Shown here: one piece after another, positions 13,084 through 21,923 of the stretch | Position numbering within the stretch: position 1 is the stretch's first letter | Layout of the letters: every line of letters begins with the position of its first letter | Source: SCTD01 sp036675425 | Lineage (GTDB): Bacteria > Actinomycetota > Actinomycetes > Mycobacteriales > SCTD01 | Assembly (NCBI GenBank): GCA_036675425.1 | Contig: JAKFFB010000082.1 | Coordinates: 1-22,168 of the forward strand | Direction: 5' to 3' | DNA length: 22,168 nucleotides | Notes under the pieces: model-generated | What the model saw: the letters and a program-made list of their open reading frames with translations, nothing else | Told to the model about the DNA's origin: nothing | Database searches by the model: none | Made by a program: the position numbers and the translations under genes

Positions 13084-14439
13084 TCAGGCCTCCCTGTCGG
13101 TGGTCGGCGGGGTCTCGGCAGGAGCGGCGGGGGCGGCGCCCACGGTCGTGCGCTGCAGGGAGCGGGGCGTCGGCGGGACGACGAGGTCCATCGGCGGGGT
13201 CGGGAAGCCGCCCTCGGACCGCGGGGTGAGGTCGGTGCCGGGACCCGTGCGGATGCTGTCGTCCTCGTCCTTCTTGGGTGCGGGGATCAGGTAGAAGACG
13301 ACGAGCACGACGGCGAAGACGGCGCCGACGCCGAGCAGCAGGGTGCGCCGGTCGTCGACCTCCAGCGTCGCCGTGCGGATCGCCGCGACGAGCAGGATCC
13401 AGATCAGGCCGACCGGGACGAGCACCTTCCAGCCGAAGCGCATGAAGGCGTCGTAGCGCATCCGCGGCAGCACGCCGCGCAGCCAGATGAAGAAGAAGAT
13501 GAACACGATCGTCTTCGACAGGAACCAGACGATCGGGAACCAGCCCTCGCTCATCCAGCTCACCTCGCTGAACGGCCAGATCGGCTGCCAGCCGCCGAGG
13601 AACAGCGTGGTCGCGAGCGCCGAGACGGTGACGATGTTGATGTACTCCGCGAGGAAGAACATCGCGAACTTCAGCGAGGTGTACTCGGTGTGGAACCCGC
13701 CGACCAGCTCGCTCTCGGCCTCGGGGAGGTCGAACGGCGCGCGGTTGGTCTCACCGGTGATGGCGATGACGTAGATGACGAAGCTGACCGGCAGCGTGAG
13801 GATGAACCAGCGGCTCTCCTGCGCGGCGACGATCTCGCTCGTCGACAGCGACCCGGCGTAGAGGAAGACGGCGATCAGCGCGAGCGCCATGGCGATCTCG
13901 TACGAGATGACCTGCGCGGCCGACCGCAGCCCGCCGAGCAGCGGGTACGTCGAGCCGCTCGACCAGCCGGCGAGCACGATGCCGTAGACGCCGAGGCTCG
14001 CGCAGGCGAGCACCCAGAGGACGCCGATCGGCAGGTCGGTCAGCTGGAGGGCGGTCTGCTCGCCGGCGACCGAGACCTTCGGGCCGAACGGGATGACCGA
14101 GAAGGCGAGGAAGGCGGGGACGGCGGACAGCACCGGCGCGAGCAGGTAGACCGGCCGGTCGGCCAGCGCCGGGATGATGTCCTCCTTGAACGCGAGCTTC
14201 AGGCCGTCGGCGAGGGACTGGCCCCAGCCGCCGGGCCCGACCCGGTTCGGACCGCTGCGCTGCTGCATCCGCGCGACGACCTTGCGCTCGAAGACGATCG
14301 AGAACAGCGTCATGAGGACGAGCAGCACGAAGACGAAGACCGCCTTGGCGACGGTCAGCCAGAACGGCTCGTTGCCGAAGCTGGTCAGCGGCACGAAGCG
14401 GTCGTCGCCGTCCTGGGCGAGCACGGTCAGCGCGTTCAC
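13084..14439 (-). CDS. nuoH: NADH-quinone oxidoreductase subunit H
   Basis: This 451-aa subunit (ND1 homologue) forms the heel of complex I and the quinone entry chamber. It has about 8 membrane spans. Conserved stretches include RSGPNRVGPGGWGQSLADG (61-79), KLAFKEDIIP (81-90), TNRAPFDLPEAESELVGGF and FFLAEYINI, which hold the acidic residues between the quinone site and the proton path. A polar Pro/Thr-rich tail of about 65 residues (after about 386) follows the last span and is absent from E. coli NuoH (about 325 aa). The GTG start overlaps the nuoG stop as GTGA. Confidence 0.97.
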   Translation of the reverse strand: MNALTVLAQDGDDRFVPLTSFGNEPFWLTVAKAVFVFVLLVLMTLFSIVFERKVVARMQQRSGPNRVGPGGWGQSLADGLKLAFKEDIIPALADRPVYLLAPVLSAVPAFLAFSVIPFGPKVSVAGEQTALQLTDLPIGVLWVLACASLGVYGIVLAGWSSGSTYPLLGGLRSAAQVISYEIAMALALIAVFLYAGSLSTSEIVAAQESRWFILTLPVSFVIYVIAITGETNRAPFDLPEAESELVGGFHTEYTSLKFAMFFLAEYINIVTVSALATTLFLGGWQPIWPFSEVSWMSEGWFPIVWFLSKTIVFIFFFIWLRGVLPRMRYDAFMRFGWKVLVPVGLIWILLVAAIRTATLEVDDRRTLLLGVGAVFAVVLVVFYLIPAPKKDEDDSIRTGPGTDLTPRSEGGFPTPPMDLVVPPTPRSLQRTTVGAAPAAPAETPPTTDREA

Positions 14440-16874
14440 GCGATCCCCCCGAGCGAGAGCTGCACGACGGAGCCGGGGACGACCGCGAGGTCGCGGCGCA
14501 CCGCGGCGTCGGGGGTGCGCATCGGCACCCAGACCACGCGGTCGGGCAGGTCGGCGACGACGAGCGGGAGCGTGACGCTGCCGCGCTCCGACGAGACGGT
14601 GACGAGGGTGCCGTCGGTCGCGCCGAGCTCGGCGGCGGTCGCCGCGGACAGGTGCAGCCGCGGCTTCTTGGCGGTGCCGGCGAGGAACGGCTCGCCGTCC
14701 TGCAGCGACCCGTCGTCGAGCAGCCAGTGCCAGGAGGCGAGGACGGCCTGGCCGGCCTCGAGCTGCGGTGCGTCGACGGCGTCGTACGACGGCGGGGTCG
14801 CCGAGCCCGGAGCCGCCCCGAGGCGGGCGATCTCGGCGCGGGCGGCCGCGACGTCGGGCAGGCCGAGCGGCACGTCGAGCTCGTCGGCGAGCACGTGCAG
14901 CACGCGTCCGTCGGTGAGCCCGCCGGTCGCGTCGAGCACCTGCTCGAACGGCCGGGCGCGGCCCTCCCAGTCGAGGTAGGTGCCGGCCTTCTCGACGGCG
15001 GCGGCCACGGGCAGCACCACGTCGGCGCGGTCGGTGACCGGGGAGCGGCGCAGCTCGAGGCTGACCAGGAAGGGGACCTTGTCGAGCGCGTCGAGCGCGA
15101 GCCACGGGTCGGGGCAGTCGGCCGGGTCGACGGCGCCGACGAGCAGCGCGTCGAGCTCGCCGTCACGGGCGGCGGTGAGGATGCCGTCGAGGTCGCGGCC
15201 CTCGCCGGCGGGCAGCTCGCCCCAGACGGCGGCGACGTCCGCGGACTGCGCTGCCGTACGCCCACCGGGCAGCAGGCCGGGCAGCGCGCCGACGTCGACG
15301 GCGCCGCGCTCACCTGCACGACGAGGGATCCACGCCAGGCGCGCACCCGTCGCGGCGGCGAGCCGGGAGGCGGCCGACAGCGCGCCGGGGGTCGCGGCCA
15401 GTCGCTCGCCGACGAGGATCAGCGCGCCGGGACCGGCCAGCGCCTTCGCGGCGTCGCCCTCGGCGCCGTCGGTCGCGCCGAGCAGCGCGGCGAGGGCAGC
15501 CGCCTCGCCACCGGGAGCGGTCTGCAGCAGCGTCGCCGCGGTCTTGACGGCGCCGGGCGAGCGGAACGGCGCGACGGTGAAGACGCGCGTGCCGGTGCGG
15601 CGGACGGCCTTGCGCAGGCGGAGGAAGACGATCGGCGACTCCTCCTCCGGCTCGAAGCCGGCGAGCAGGACCGCGCGGGCGCTCTCGATGTCGGCGTAGG
15701 TGACGACGCCGTCCTGACCGGCGTAGCGGCCGGCGACGTGCGCGGCGAGGAAGTCCTGCTCCTCGGCGGAGTGCGGGCGGACGCGGGCGTCGACGTCGTT
15801 GGTGCCGAGCACGACGCGGGCGAACTTGCTGTAGGCGTAGGCGTCCTCGACGGTCAGCCGGCCACCGGGCAGCACGCCGGCGCCCTTGCCGACCTTGGCG
15901 AGCCGCAGGCCCTCGGCGGCGCGGTCGAGCGCCTCGGTCCACGAGGCCGGCCGCAGCGCACCCGTCGCGTAGTCACGGACCAGCGGGCTGGCGATCCGGT
16001 CGCCCTGCTGGGAGTAGGTGAAGGCCCAGCGGCCCTTGTCGCAGTTCCACTCCTCGTTGACCTGCGGGTCGTCACCGGCCAGCCGGCGCAGCACCTTGCC
16101 GCGGCGGTGGTCGGTGCGCAGCGCGCAGCCGGAGGCGCAGTGCTCGCAGACCATCGGCGAGGAGACCAGGTCGAACGGCCGCGCGCGGAAGCGGTAGGCC
16201 GCACCGGTCAGCGCGCCGACCGGGCAGATCTGCACGGTGTTGCCGGAGAAGTAGCTCTCGAACGGCGTGTCGGTGTAGATCGCGACCTGCTGCAGCGCGC
16301 CGCGCTCGAACAGCTCGATGAACGGGTCGCCCGCGACCTGCTGGCTGAAGCGGGTGCAGCGGGCGCAGAGCACGCACCGCTCGCGGTCGAGCAGCACCTG
16401 GCTGCTGATCGCGATCGGCTTGGGGAAGGTCCGCTTGACGTCGACGAAGCGCGAGTCGGCCGGGCCGTTGCTCATCGTCTGGTTCTGCAGCGGGCACTCG
16501 CCGCCCTTGTCGCAGACCGGGCAGTCGAGCGGGTGGTTGATGAGCAGCATCTCGAGGTTGCCGCGCTGGGCCTTCTCGGCGACCGGGCTGGTCAGCTGCG
16601 TCTTGACGACCATGCCGTCGGTGACGGTGGTGGTGCAGGAGGCGAGCGGCTTGCGCTGCCCCTCGACCTCGACCAGGCACTGGCGGCAGGCGCCCACCGG
16701 GTCCAGCAGCGGGTGGTCGCAGAAGCGCGGCACCTGGATGCCGACCAGCTCGGCGGCACGGATGACGAGGGTGCCCTTGGGCACCTTCACCTCGAAGCCG
16801 TCGACGGTGAGGGTGACCAGGTCGCTCGGCACCGGGTCGCCCGTCGAGGGGCTCGTCGTGGACGTGACGGTCAC
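14436..16874 (-). CDS. nuoG: NADH-quinone oxidoreductase subunit G
   Basis: This 812-aa peripheral-arm subunit carries a chain of Fe-S clusters. N-terminal [2Fe-2S] ligands are Cys52/63/66/80. The His114-Cys118-Cys121-Cys127 set (HPLDCPVC and GGEC) binds N5. Cys167/170/173 and Cys217 bind N4. Cys243/246/250 and Cys278 form the extra off-path N7 site found in a subset of bacteria. The remainder is a molybdopterin-oxidoreductase-like domain without a cofactor role in complex I. It is Ala-rich and divergent after about residue 300. The GTG start overlaps the nuoF stop (GTGA) and the 3' end overlaps nuoH in the same way. Confidence 0.97.
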   Translation of the reverse strand: MTVTSTTSPSTGDPVPSDLVTLTVDGFEVKVPKGTLVIRAAELVGIQVPRFCDHPLLDPVGACRQCLVEVEGQRKPLASCTTTVTDGMVVKTQLTSPVAEKAQRGNLEMLLINHPLDCPVCDKGGECPLQNQTMSNGPADSRFVDVKRTFPKPIAISSQVLLDRERCVLCARCTRFSQQVAGDPFIELFERGALQQVAIYTDTPFESYFSGNTVQICPVGALTGAAYRFRARPFDLVSSPMVCEHCASGCALRTDHRRGKVLRRLAGDDPQVNEEWNCDKGRWAFTYSQQGDRIASPLVRDYATGALRPASWTEALDRAAEGLRLAKVGKGAGVLPGGRLTVEDAYAYSKFARVVLGTNDVDARVRPHSAEEQDFLAAHVAGRYAGQDGVVTYADIESARAVLLAGFEPEEESPIVFLRLRKAVRRTGTRVFTVAPFRSPGAVKTAATLLQTAPGGEAAALAALLGATDGAEGDAAKALAGPGALILVGERLAATPGALSAASRLAAATGARLAWIPRRAGERGAVDVGALPGLLPGGRTAAQSADVAAVWGELPAGEGRDLDGILTAARDGELDALLVGAVDPADCPDPWLALDALDKVPFLVSLELRRSPVTDRADVVLPVAAAVEKAGTYLDWEGRARPFEQVLDATGGLTDGRVLHVLADELDVPLGLPDVAAARAEIARLGAAPGSATPPSYDAVDAPQLEAGQAVLASWHWLLDDGSLQDGEPFLAGTAKKPRLHLSAATAAELGATDGTLVTVSSERGSVTLPLVVADLPDRVVWVPMRTPDAAVRRDLAVVPGSVVQLSLGGIA

Positions 16875-18187
16875 GCGCTCGCTCCGGAGAAGACGGTGCT
16901 GGCCACCGGGTCGAACGGGCAGCCCTTGCCGGTGATGTGGGCGATGAACTCGTCGCGGAAGTACTGCACGCCGCTGACGATCGGGCTGGTCGCGCCGTCA
17001 CCCAGGGCGCAGAACGACCGGCCGAAGATGTTGTCGCAGGTGTCGAGCAGCGTCGCGATGTCCTCCTCGGTGCCGGTGCCGGCCTCGAGGCGCTCGAGGA
17101 TCTGCACCATCCAGAAGGTGCCCTCGCGGCACGGCGTGCACTTGCCGCAGGACTCGTGCGCGTAGAACTCGGTCCAGCGCAGGATCGCGCGCACCGCACA
17201 GGTGGTCTCGTCGAAGCACTGGAGCGCCTTGGTGCCGAGCATCGAGCCGGCGGCGGCGACGCCCTCGTAGTCCAGGGGGACGTCGAGGTGGGCGTCGGTG
17301 AGCAGCGGGGTGCTCGACCCGCCCGGCGTCCAGAACTTCAGCGTGTGCCCCTCGCGCATGCCGCCCGACAGGTCGAGCAGCTGGCGGAGCGTGATGCCGA
17401 GCGGGGCTTCGTACTGGCCGGGGTTCTTCACGTGACCCGAGAGCGAGTAGAGCGTGTAGCCCTTGCTCTTCTCGGTGCCCATGCTGGAGAACCACTCGGC
17501 GCCGCCGAGCACGATGCTCGGGACGCTGGCGATCGACTCGACGTTGTTGACGACGGTCGGGCTCGCGTAGAGGCCGTGCGTCGCCGGGAACGGCGGGCGC
17601 AGCCGCGGCTGGCCGCGGTAGCCCTCGAGCGAGTCGAGCAGCGCCGTCTCCTCGCCGCAGATGTAGGCGCCCGAGCCGGCGTGCACGACGACGTCGAGGT
17701 CGAAGCCCTTGCCGCCGATGTCCTTGCCGAGATGCCCTGCTGTGTAGGCGTCGGCGACGGCCTGCTGCAGGCGACGGATCACGTGCACGACCTCGCCGCG
17801 CACGTAGATGACGGCGAAGCTCGCGCGGATGGCGTACGACGAGATGATCACGCCCTCGACCAGCGCGTGCGGGTTGGCCATCATGAACGGGACGTCCTTG
17901 CAGGTGCCCGGCTCGCTCTCGTCGGCGTTGACGACGAGGTAGTGCGGCTTGGCGCCCTGGCCCTCGGGGCCCTGCGGGATGAAGCCCCACTTCATGCCGG
18001 TCGGGAAGCCGGCGCCGCCGCGGCCCCGCAGCCCGGAGTCCTTGACCAGCTGGATGAGCGCGTCGGGCTCCATGGCCAGCGCCTTGGGCAGCGCGGTGTA
18101 GCCGCCGGCGCGGGTGTAGCCGTCGATGGTGAAGGAGTCGGCGTCGTCCCAGTTGCGGGACAGGACCGGGGTGAAGACCACCGTCAC
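16871..18187 (-). CDS. nuoF: NADH-quinone oxidoreductase subunit F
   Basis: This 438-aa subunit oxidises NADH. It holds FMN and the N3 [4Fe-4S] cluster. GLRGRGGAGFPTG (52-64) and AGSGAYICGEETAL (170-183) form the NADH/FMN pocket. Cys347/350/353 (ESCGKCTPCREG) and Cys393 (FCALGD) bind the cluster. The length is standard. The GTG start overlaps the nuoE stop (GTGA). Its presence with NuoE and NuoG shows that the main complex is a complete 14-subunit NADH-using enzyme, not a ferredoxin-driven 11-subunit type. Confidence 0.98.
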   Translation of the reverse strand: MTVVFTPVLSRNWDDADSFTIDGYTRAGGYTALPKALAMEPDALIQLVKDSGLRGRGGAGFPTGMKWGFIPQGPEGQGAKPHYLVVNADESEPGTCKDVPFMMANPHALVEGVIISSYAIRASFAVIYVRGEVVHVIRRLQQAVADAYTAGHLGKDIGGKGFDLDVVVHAGSGAYICGEETALLDSLEGYRGQPRLRPPFPATHGLYASPTVVNNVESIASVPSIVLGGAEWFSSMGTEKSKGYTLYSLSGHVKNPGQYEAPLGITLRQLLDLSGGMREGHTLKFWTPGGSSTPLLTDAHLDVPLDYEGVAAAGSMLGTKALQCFDETTCAVRAILRWTEFYAHESCGKCTPCREGTFWMVQILERLEAGTGTEEDIATLLDTCDNIFGRSFCALGDGATSPIVSGVQYFRDEFIAHITGKGCPFDPVASTVFSGASA

Positions 18188-18843
18188 TGCTCCTTGCTCG
18201 GGTAGTCAGGAGCCTTGTCGCCGCGCGACTTGGCGAGCTCGAGCCCGGCGAGGGTCGGCGGACCGGCCTGCACGCCCTCGTTGGCGCGCCCGTCGTTGAA
18301 GCCGGCCAGCACCCGGGAGGCCTGCTTGAACGTGCACAGGCTGCTCGGTCCCCGGGTGGGCGGCGGCGGGCTGCCGGCGCGGCAGGCGTCGACGAGATCC
18401 CTTGCGGAGGAGGGGGTCTGGTTGTCGTAGAACTCCCAGTTGACCATCACCACGGGGGCGTAGTCGCAGGCCGCGTTGCACTCGACGTGCTCGAGGCTGA
18501 TCGTGCCGTCCTCGGTCGTCTCGTTGTGGCCGATGCCGAGGTGGTCCTTGAGCCCGTCGAGGATCGCGTCGCCGCCGAGGATCGCGCAGAGCGTGTTGGT
18601 GCACACGCCCACGTGGTACTCGCCGGCCGGGCGGCGGCGGTACATCGTGTAGAAGGTCGCGACCGCGCCGACCTCGGCCTTGGTCAGGCCGAGCTCCTCC
18701 GCGCACATCGCGATGCCGTCGGCGCTGACGTAGCCCTCGACCGACTGGGCGAGGTGCAGCATCGGCAGCAGCGCGGAGCGCGGCTTCGGGTAGCGCGCGA
18801 TGATCTCGCGCATCTCCGCGCGAGTGGTGTCAGTCAGGCTCAT
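18184..18843 (-). CDS. nuoE: NADH-quinone oxidoreductase subunit E
   Basis: This 219-aa thioredoxin-fold subunit carries the N1a [2Fe-2S] cluster through Cys81-x4-Cys86 (CTNTLC) and Cys122-x3-Cys126 (CNAAC). It partners NuoF. After about residue 158 there is a C-terminal extension of about 60 residues, containing SLCTFKQASRVLAGF and PPTLAGLELAKS, which is common in actinobacterial NuoE and absent from E. coli (166 aa). The ATG directly follows the nuoD stop (TAGATG). Confidence 0.97.
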   Translation of the reverse strand: MSLTDTTRAEMREIIARYPKPRSALLPMLHLAQSVEGYVSADGIAMCAEELGLTKAEVGAVATFYTMYRRRPAGEYHVGVCTNTLCAILGGDAILDGLKDHLGIGHNETTEDGTISLEHVECNAACDYAPVVMVNWEFYDNQTPSSARDLVDACRAGSPPPPTRGPSSLCTFKQASRVLAGFNDGRANEGVQAGPPTLAGLELAKSRGDKAPDYPSKEQ

Positions 18844-20175
18844 CTACCGGTCCACTCCACCCATGACGGGGTCGATCGAGGCCACAGCGGCGATGGCGTC
18901 GGAGAGCATGCCGCCCTCGCACATCGCCGCGGTCGCCTGAAGGTTGGTGAACGATGGGTCGCGCACGTGGACCCGGTGCGGCCGGGTGCCGCCGTCGCTG
19001 ACGACGTGCACGCCGAGCTCTCCGCGCGGCGCCTCGACAGCGGAGTAGGCCTGGCCGGCCGGGACGCGGAAGCCCTCGGTCACCAGCTTGAAGTGGTGGA
19101 TGAGCGCTTCCATCGAGGTGCCCATGATCTTGCGCACGTGGTCGAGGGACTGGCCCATGCCGTCGCTGCCGAGCGCGAGCTGCGCCGGCCAGGCGATCTT
19201 GGTGTCCTCGACCATGACCGGCCCCGGCTCGAGCTTGTCGAGGGCCTGCTCGACGATCTTGAGGGACTCGTAGAGCTCCTGCTTGCGGACCAGGAAGCGG
19301 CCCCAGCAGTCGGCGTCGGTCGTGGTCGCGACGTCGAAGTCGTACTCCTCGTAGCCGGAGTACGGCTCGGTCTTGCGCAGGTCCCACGGCAGGCCGGCGG
19401 AGCGCAGGATCGGCCCGGTGACGCCGAGGGCCAGGCAGCCCTGCACGTCGAGGTGGCCGATGCCCTGGGTGCGCGCCTGCCAGATCGGGTTGCCGGTGAG
19501 CAGGTCGTCGATGCCCTTGAAGCGCTCGGGGAGGATCTCGAGCAGCTCGCGGATCTTCTCCACCGCGCCGGGCGGCAGGTCCTGCGCGAGGCCGCCCGGG
19601 CGGAAGTACGCGTGGTTCATGCGCAGGCCGGTGATCATCTCGAGCACGTCGAGGACCAGCTCGCGCTCGCGGAAGCCGTTGGTCATGGCCGTGAGCGCAC
19701 CGAGCTCCATGCCGCCGGTCGCGAAAGCCACCAGGTGGCTGCTGATCCGGTTGAGCTCCATGCAGAGCACGCGGATGACCTGCGCGCGACGCGGCACCTC
19801 GACACCGAGGAGCTTCTCGACCGCGAGGCAGTAGCCCATCTCGTTGAACAGCGGAGCGACGTAGTCCATCCGCGTCACGAAGGTGACGCCCTGGACCCAG
19901 TTGCGGTACTCCATGTTCTTCTCGATGCCGGTGTGCAGGTAGCCGATCACCGTGCGGGCGCTCGTGACGGTCTCGCCCTCGAGCTCCATCACCAGGCGGA
20001 GGACGCCGTGCGTCGACGGGTGCTGCGGACCCATGTTGACGACGATGCGCTCGTCGTCGACGCCGGCGCCGAGGACGCTGTCCCAGTCGCCGCCGGTGAC
20101 GGTGTAGACGGTGCCCTCGGTGGTCTCCCGGGCACCGGCGGAGTACGGGTCGGTGGTGACGTCGTCGACGCTCAT
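18844..20175 (-). CDS. nuoD: NADH-quinone oxidoreductase subunit D
   Basis: This 443-aa 49-kDa subunit is related to the [NiFe]-hydrogenase large subunit and forms the quinone-binding site with NuoB. NMGPQHPSTHG (47-57) contains His56, and TRMDY (101-105) contains Tyr105. By family alignment these are the two quinone-headgroup contacts. The C-terminus ends in the conserved PVMGGVDR. No Cys pairs for Ni-Fe are present, as expected. The ATG start has GGAGG 8 bases upstream and overlaps the nuoC stop (ATGA). This is the only NuoD in the window, so the NuoB-like second set would have to share it or use one encoded elsewhere. Confidence 0.98.
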   Translation of the reverse strand: MSVDDVTTDPYSAGARETTEGTVYTVTGGDWDSVLGAGVDDERIVVNMGPQHPSTHGVLRLVMELEGETVTSARTVIGYLHTGIEKNMEYRNWVQGVTFVTRMDYVAPLFNEMGYCLAVEKLLGVEVPRRAQVIRVLCMELNRISSHLVAFATGGMELGALTAMTNGFRERELVLDVLEMITGLRMNHAYFRPGGLAQDLPPGAVEKIRELLEILPERFKGIDDLLTGNPIWQARTQGIGHLDVQGCLALGVTGPILRSAGLPWDLRKTEPYSGYEEYDFDVATTTDADCWGRFLVRKQELYESLKIVEQALDKLEPGPVMVEDTKIAWPAQLALGSDGMGQSLDHVRKIMGTSMEALIHHFKLVTEGFRVPAGQAYSAVEAPRGELGVHVVSDGGTRPHRVHVRDPSFTNLQATAAMCEGGMLSDAIAAVASIDPVMGGVDR

Positions 20176-20855
20176 GCGTACGACCTCCGCTCGTCCGGGG
20201 GCGGGATCTGCGCGCCCTTGTACTCGACCGGGACGCCGCCCAGCGGGTAGTCCTTGCGCTGCGGGTGACCGGCCCAGTCGTCCGGCATGAGGATGCGGGT
20301 CAGGCCCGGGTGGCCGTCGAACTGCACGCCGAACATGTCCCACGTCTCGCGCTCGTGGAAGTCGGCGGTCGGGTAGACGTTGCAGACGCTGGCGACGTGC
20401 GGGTCCTCGACGCTGACCGCGGTCTCGAGGCGGAGCCGCCGGCGGTAGGTCATCGACATCAGGTGGTAGACGACGTGCAGCCGCTCGGCGGTGTCGGGGA
20501 AGTCGACGCCCGAGACGCTCATCAGCATCTCGAAGCGGTGCTGCTCGTCGTCGCGCAGGTGCCGGCAGAGGTCGGCGACCTTGTCCGGACGCACGTGCAG
20601 GGTGAGCTCGCCGCGGTCGACGACGACCCGGGTGACGGCGTCGCCGTAGCCCGGGAAGGCCTCCTCGAGAGCGTCCACCGTCTCGTCGAACCAGCCGCCG
20701 AGCGGGCGCGGGGTGGAGGCGCCGGCAGGGGCGCGGCGGACCAGGCCGCCGAAGCCGGAGGTGTCGCCGCCGCGGGAAGCGCCGAACATGTCGCTGCCGG
20801 CCCTGGCGGGCGCCGCGACGGGCGCGACCGAGCTGCTCTGGGTCGGGTCGGTCAC
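20172..20855 (-). CDS. nuoC: NADH-quinone oxidoreductase subunit C
   Basis: This 227-aa 30-kDa subunit has the signature DFHERETWDMFGVQFDGHP (165-183) and HPQRKDYPL (197-205). It scaffolds the NuoB/NuoD/NuoI region and has no redox centre. The first 50 or so residues are a low-complexity Ala/Gly/Ser/Pro extension before the conserved fold. The GTG start at 20855 overlaps the nuoB stop (GTGA). The open frame further upstream is a shadow of nuoB. Confidence 0.96.
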   Translation of the reverse strand: MTDPTQSSSVAPVAAPARAGSDMFGASRGGDTSGFGGLVRRAPAGASTPRPLGGWFDETVDALEEAFPGYGDAVTRVVVDRGELTLHVRPDKVADLCRHLRDDEQHRFEMLMSVSGVDFPDTAERLHVVYHLMSMTYRRRLRLETAVSVEDPHVASVCNVYPTADFHERETWDMFGVQFDGHPGLTRILMPDDWAGHPQRKDYPLGGVPVEYKGAQIPPPDERRSYA

Positions 20856-21454
20856 TTCTGACCGCCCCGGATCTCGGTGAAGAAGGCCTCGCGGGAGGCC
20901 TTCTTGCCCTCGGGCGAGAAGCGCTTGCTGCTGGCGACGAGCTCGCGCGGGGCGTAGCCGGGGAGCTCGCGACGGCGGCTGTTCACGCCCAGCGGCTCGT
21001 CCATGATCTTGTCGTGCAGCTTGAGGATCGCGTCCATGAGCATCTCGGGACGGGGCGGGCAGCCGGGGAGGTACATGTCGACCGGGACGATGTGGTCGAC
21101 GCCCTGCACGACGGCGTAGTTGTTGAACATGCCGCCGCTGCTGGCGCACACGCCCATGGCGATGACCCACTTGGGCTCGGGCATCTGGTCGTAGATCTGC
21201 CGGACGACCGGTGCCATCTTCTGGCTCACCCGACCGGCCACGATCATCAGGTCGGCCTGCCGCGGCGACGCCCGGAAGACCTCCATGCCGAAGCGCGCGA
21301 GGTCGTAGCGGCCGGCGCCGGTGGCCATCATCTCGATGGCGCAGCAGGCCAGGCCGAAGGTCGCCGGCCAGAGCGAGCTCTTGCGCGACCAGTTGACGAC
21401 CTTCTCGACGCTGGTCAGGACGACCCCGCTCGGGATCTTCTCCTCAAGCCCCAT
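20852..21454 (-). CDS. nuoB: NADH-quinone oxidoreductase subunit B
   Basis: This 200-aa subunit binds the terminal N2 [4Fe-4S] cluster through Cys37-Cys38 (GLACCAIEM), Cys103 (GVCASSGG) and Cys132 (LPGCPPRPE). The quinone-pocket segment RYDLARFGMEVF with SPRQADL (49-69) is intact, in contrast to the second NuoB-like protein at the far end of the operon. A basic C-terminal extension follows residue 150. The ATG start lies 3 bp after the nuoA stop. Confidence 0.98.
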   Translation of the reverse strand: MGLEEKIPSGVVLTSVEKVVNWSRKSSLWPATFGLACCAIEMMATGAGRYDLARFGMEVFRASPRQADLMIVAGRVSQKMAPVVRQIYDQMPEPKWVIAMGVCASSGGMFNNYAVVQGVDHIVPVDMYLPGCPPRPEMLMDAILKLHDKIMDEPLGVNSRRRELPGYAPRELVASSKRFSPEGKKASREAFFTEIRGGQK

Positions 21455-21457
21455 GAG

Positions 21458-21820
21458 CTAGTCCCACTCCAGACCGCCGCGGCGCCAGACGTAGGCGTAC
21501 GCGACGAAGACGGTGCCGATGAACAGGGCCATCTCGACCAGCCCGAACAGCCCGAGCCGGTCGAACGCGACCGCCCACGGGATGAGGAAGACCATCTCGA
21601 TGTCGAAGATGATGAAGAGCATCGCGGTCAGGTAGAACTTGACCGGGAAGCGCCCGCCGCCCATGGGCTGGGGGGTCGGCTCGATGCCGCACTCGTACGC
21701 GTCGAGCTTGGCCCGGTTGTAGCGCTTCGGGCCGATGAACGCGGCCGCCACGACCGAGACCACGACGAAGCCCGCCGCCAGGACGAACATGACCAGGAGC
21801 GGCACGTAGTTGTTCAGCAC
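21458..21820 (-). CDS. nuoA: NADH-quinone oxidoreductase subunit A
   Basis: This 120-aa subunit has three membrane spans (about 6-29, 63-85 and 92-112). The first loop contains AYECGIEP with Cys44, the cysteine used to report active/deactive states in homologues. FDIEMVFLIPWA (72-83) is the family hallmark. The GTG start has a good GGAGGA sequence about 8 bases upstream, the best ribosome site in the operon, as expected for its first gene. There is a 103-bp gap to the preceding reductase-family gene that probably holds the operon promoter; I could not pick a convincing -35/-10 pair there. Confidence 0.97.
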   Translation of the reverse strand: MLNNYVPLLVMFVLAAGFVVVSVVAAAFIGPKRYNRAKLDAYECGIEPTPQPMGGGRFPVKFYLTAMLFIIFDIEMVFLIPWAVAFDRLGLFGLVEMALFIGTVFVAYAYVWRRGGLEWD

Positions 21821-21866
21821 GTGCGTCCTCCTCCTCGGGTGTCAGCGGGCGGTCGAGCGGGTGGGG

Positions 21867-21902
21867 GGCGGGTCGCGCCCGCCGGGCAGCCTACGTGCCC
21901 GG
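21867..21902 (-). terminator. two overlapping hairpins between reductase-family gene and nuoA
   Basis: GGCGGG/CCCGCC (21867-21883, 6-bp stem, 5-nt loop) and CCGGGCA/TGCCCGG (21882-21902, 7-bp stem, 7-nt loop) share two bases, so they cannot both form fully. They lie 22-57 bp after the reductase stop and 47 bp or more before nuoA. A terminator for the upstream gene is most likely; a role in nuo leader control is possible. No T-run is seen. Confidence 0.4.
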
Positions 21903-21923
21903 GCAGTCGCGGGATCGTGCGGG

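Noticed and set aside
12631..14979. Plus-strand open frame of 782 codons opposite nuoI, nuoH and the end of nuoG
   Set aside because: It spans several real genes on the other strand, has antisense-type composition and no recognisable domain. Long antisense frames are common at this GC content.
14652..17165. Plus-strand open frame of 837 codons opposite nuoG and nuoF
   Set aside because: Same reasons: it crosses the boundary of two certain genes and has repetitive Ala/Gly/Arg/Asp composition.
18487..20250. Plus-strand open frame of 587 codons opposite nuoE, nuoD and the end of nuoC
   Set aside because: Antisense shadow; the minus-strand genes carry Fe-S and quinone-site motifs in the correct frame.
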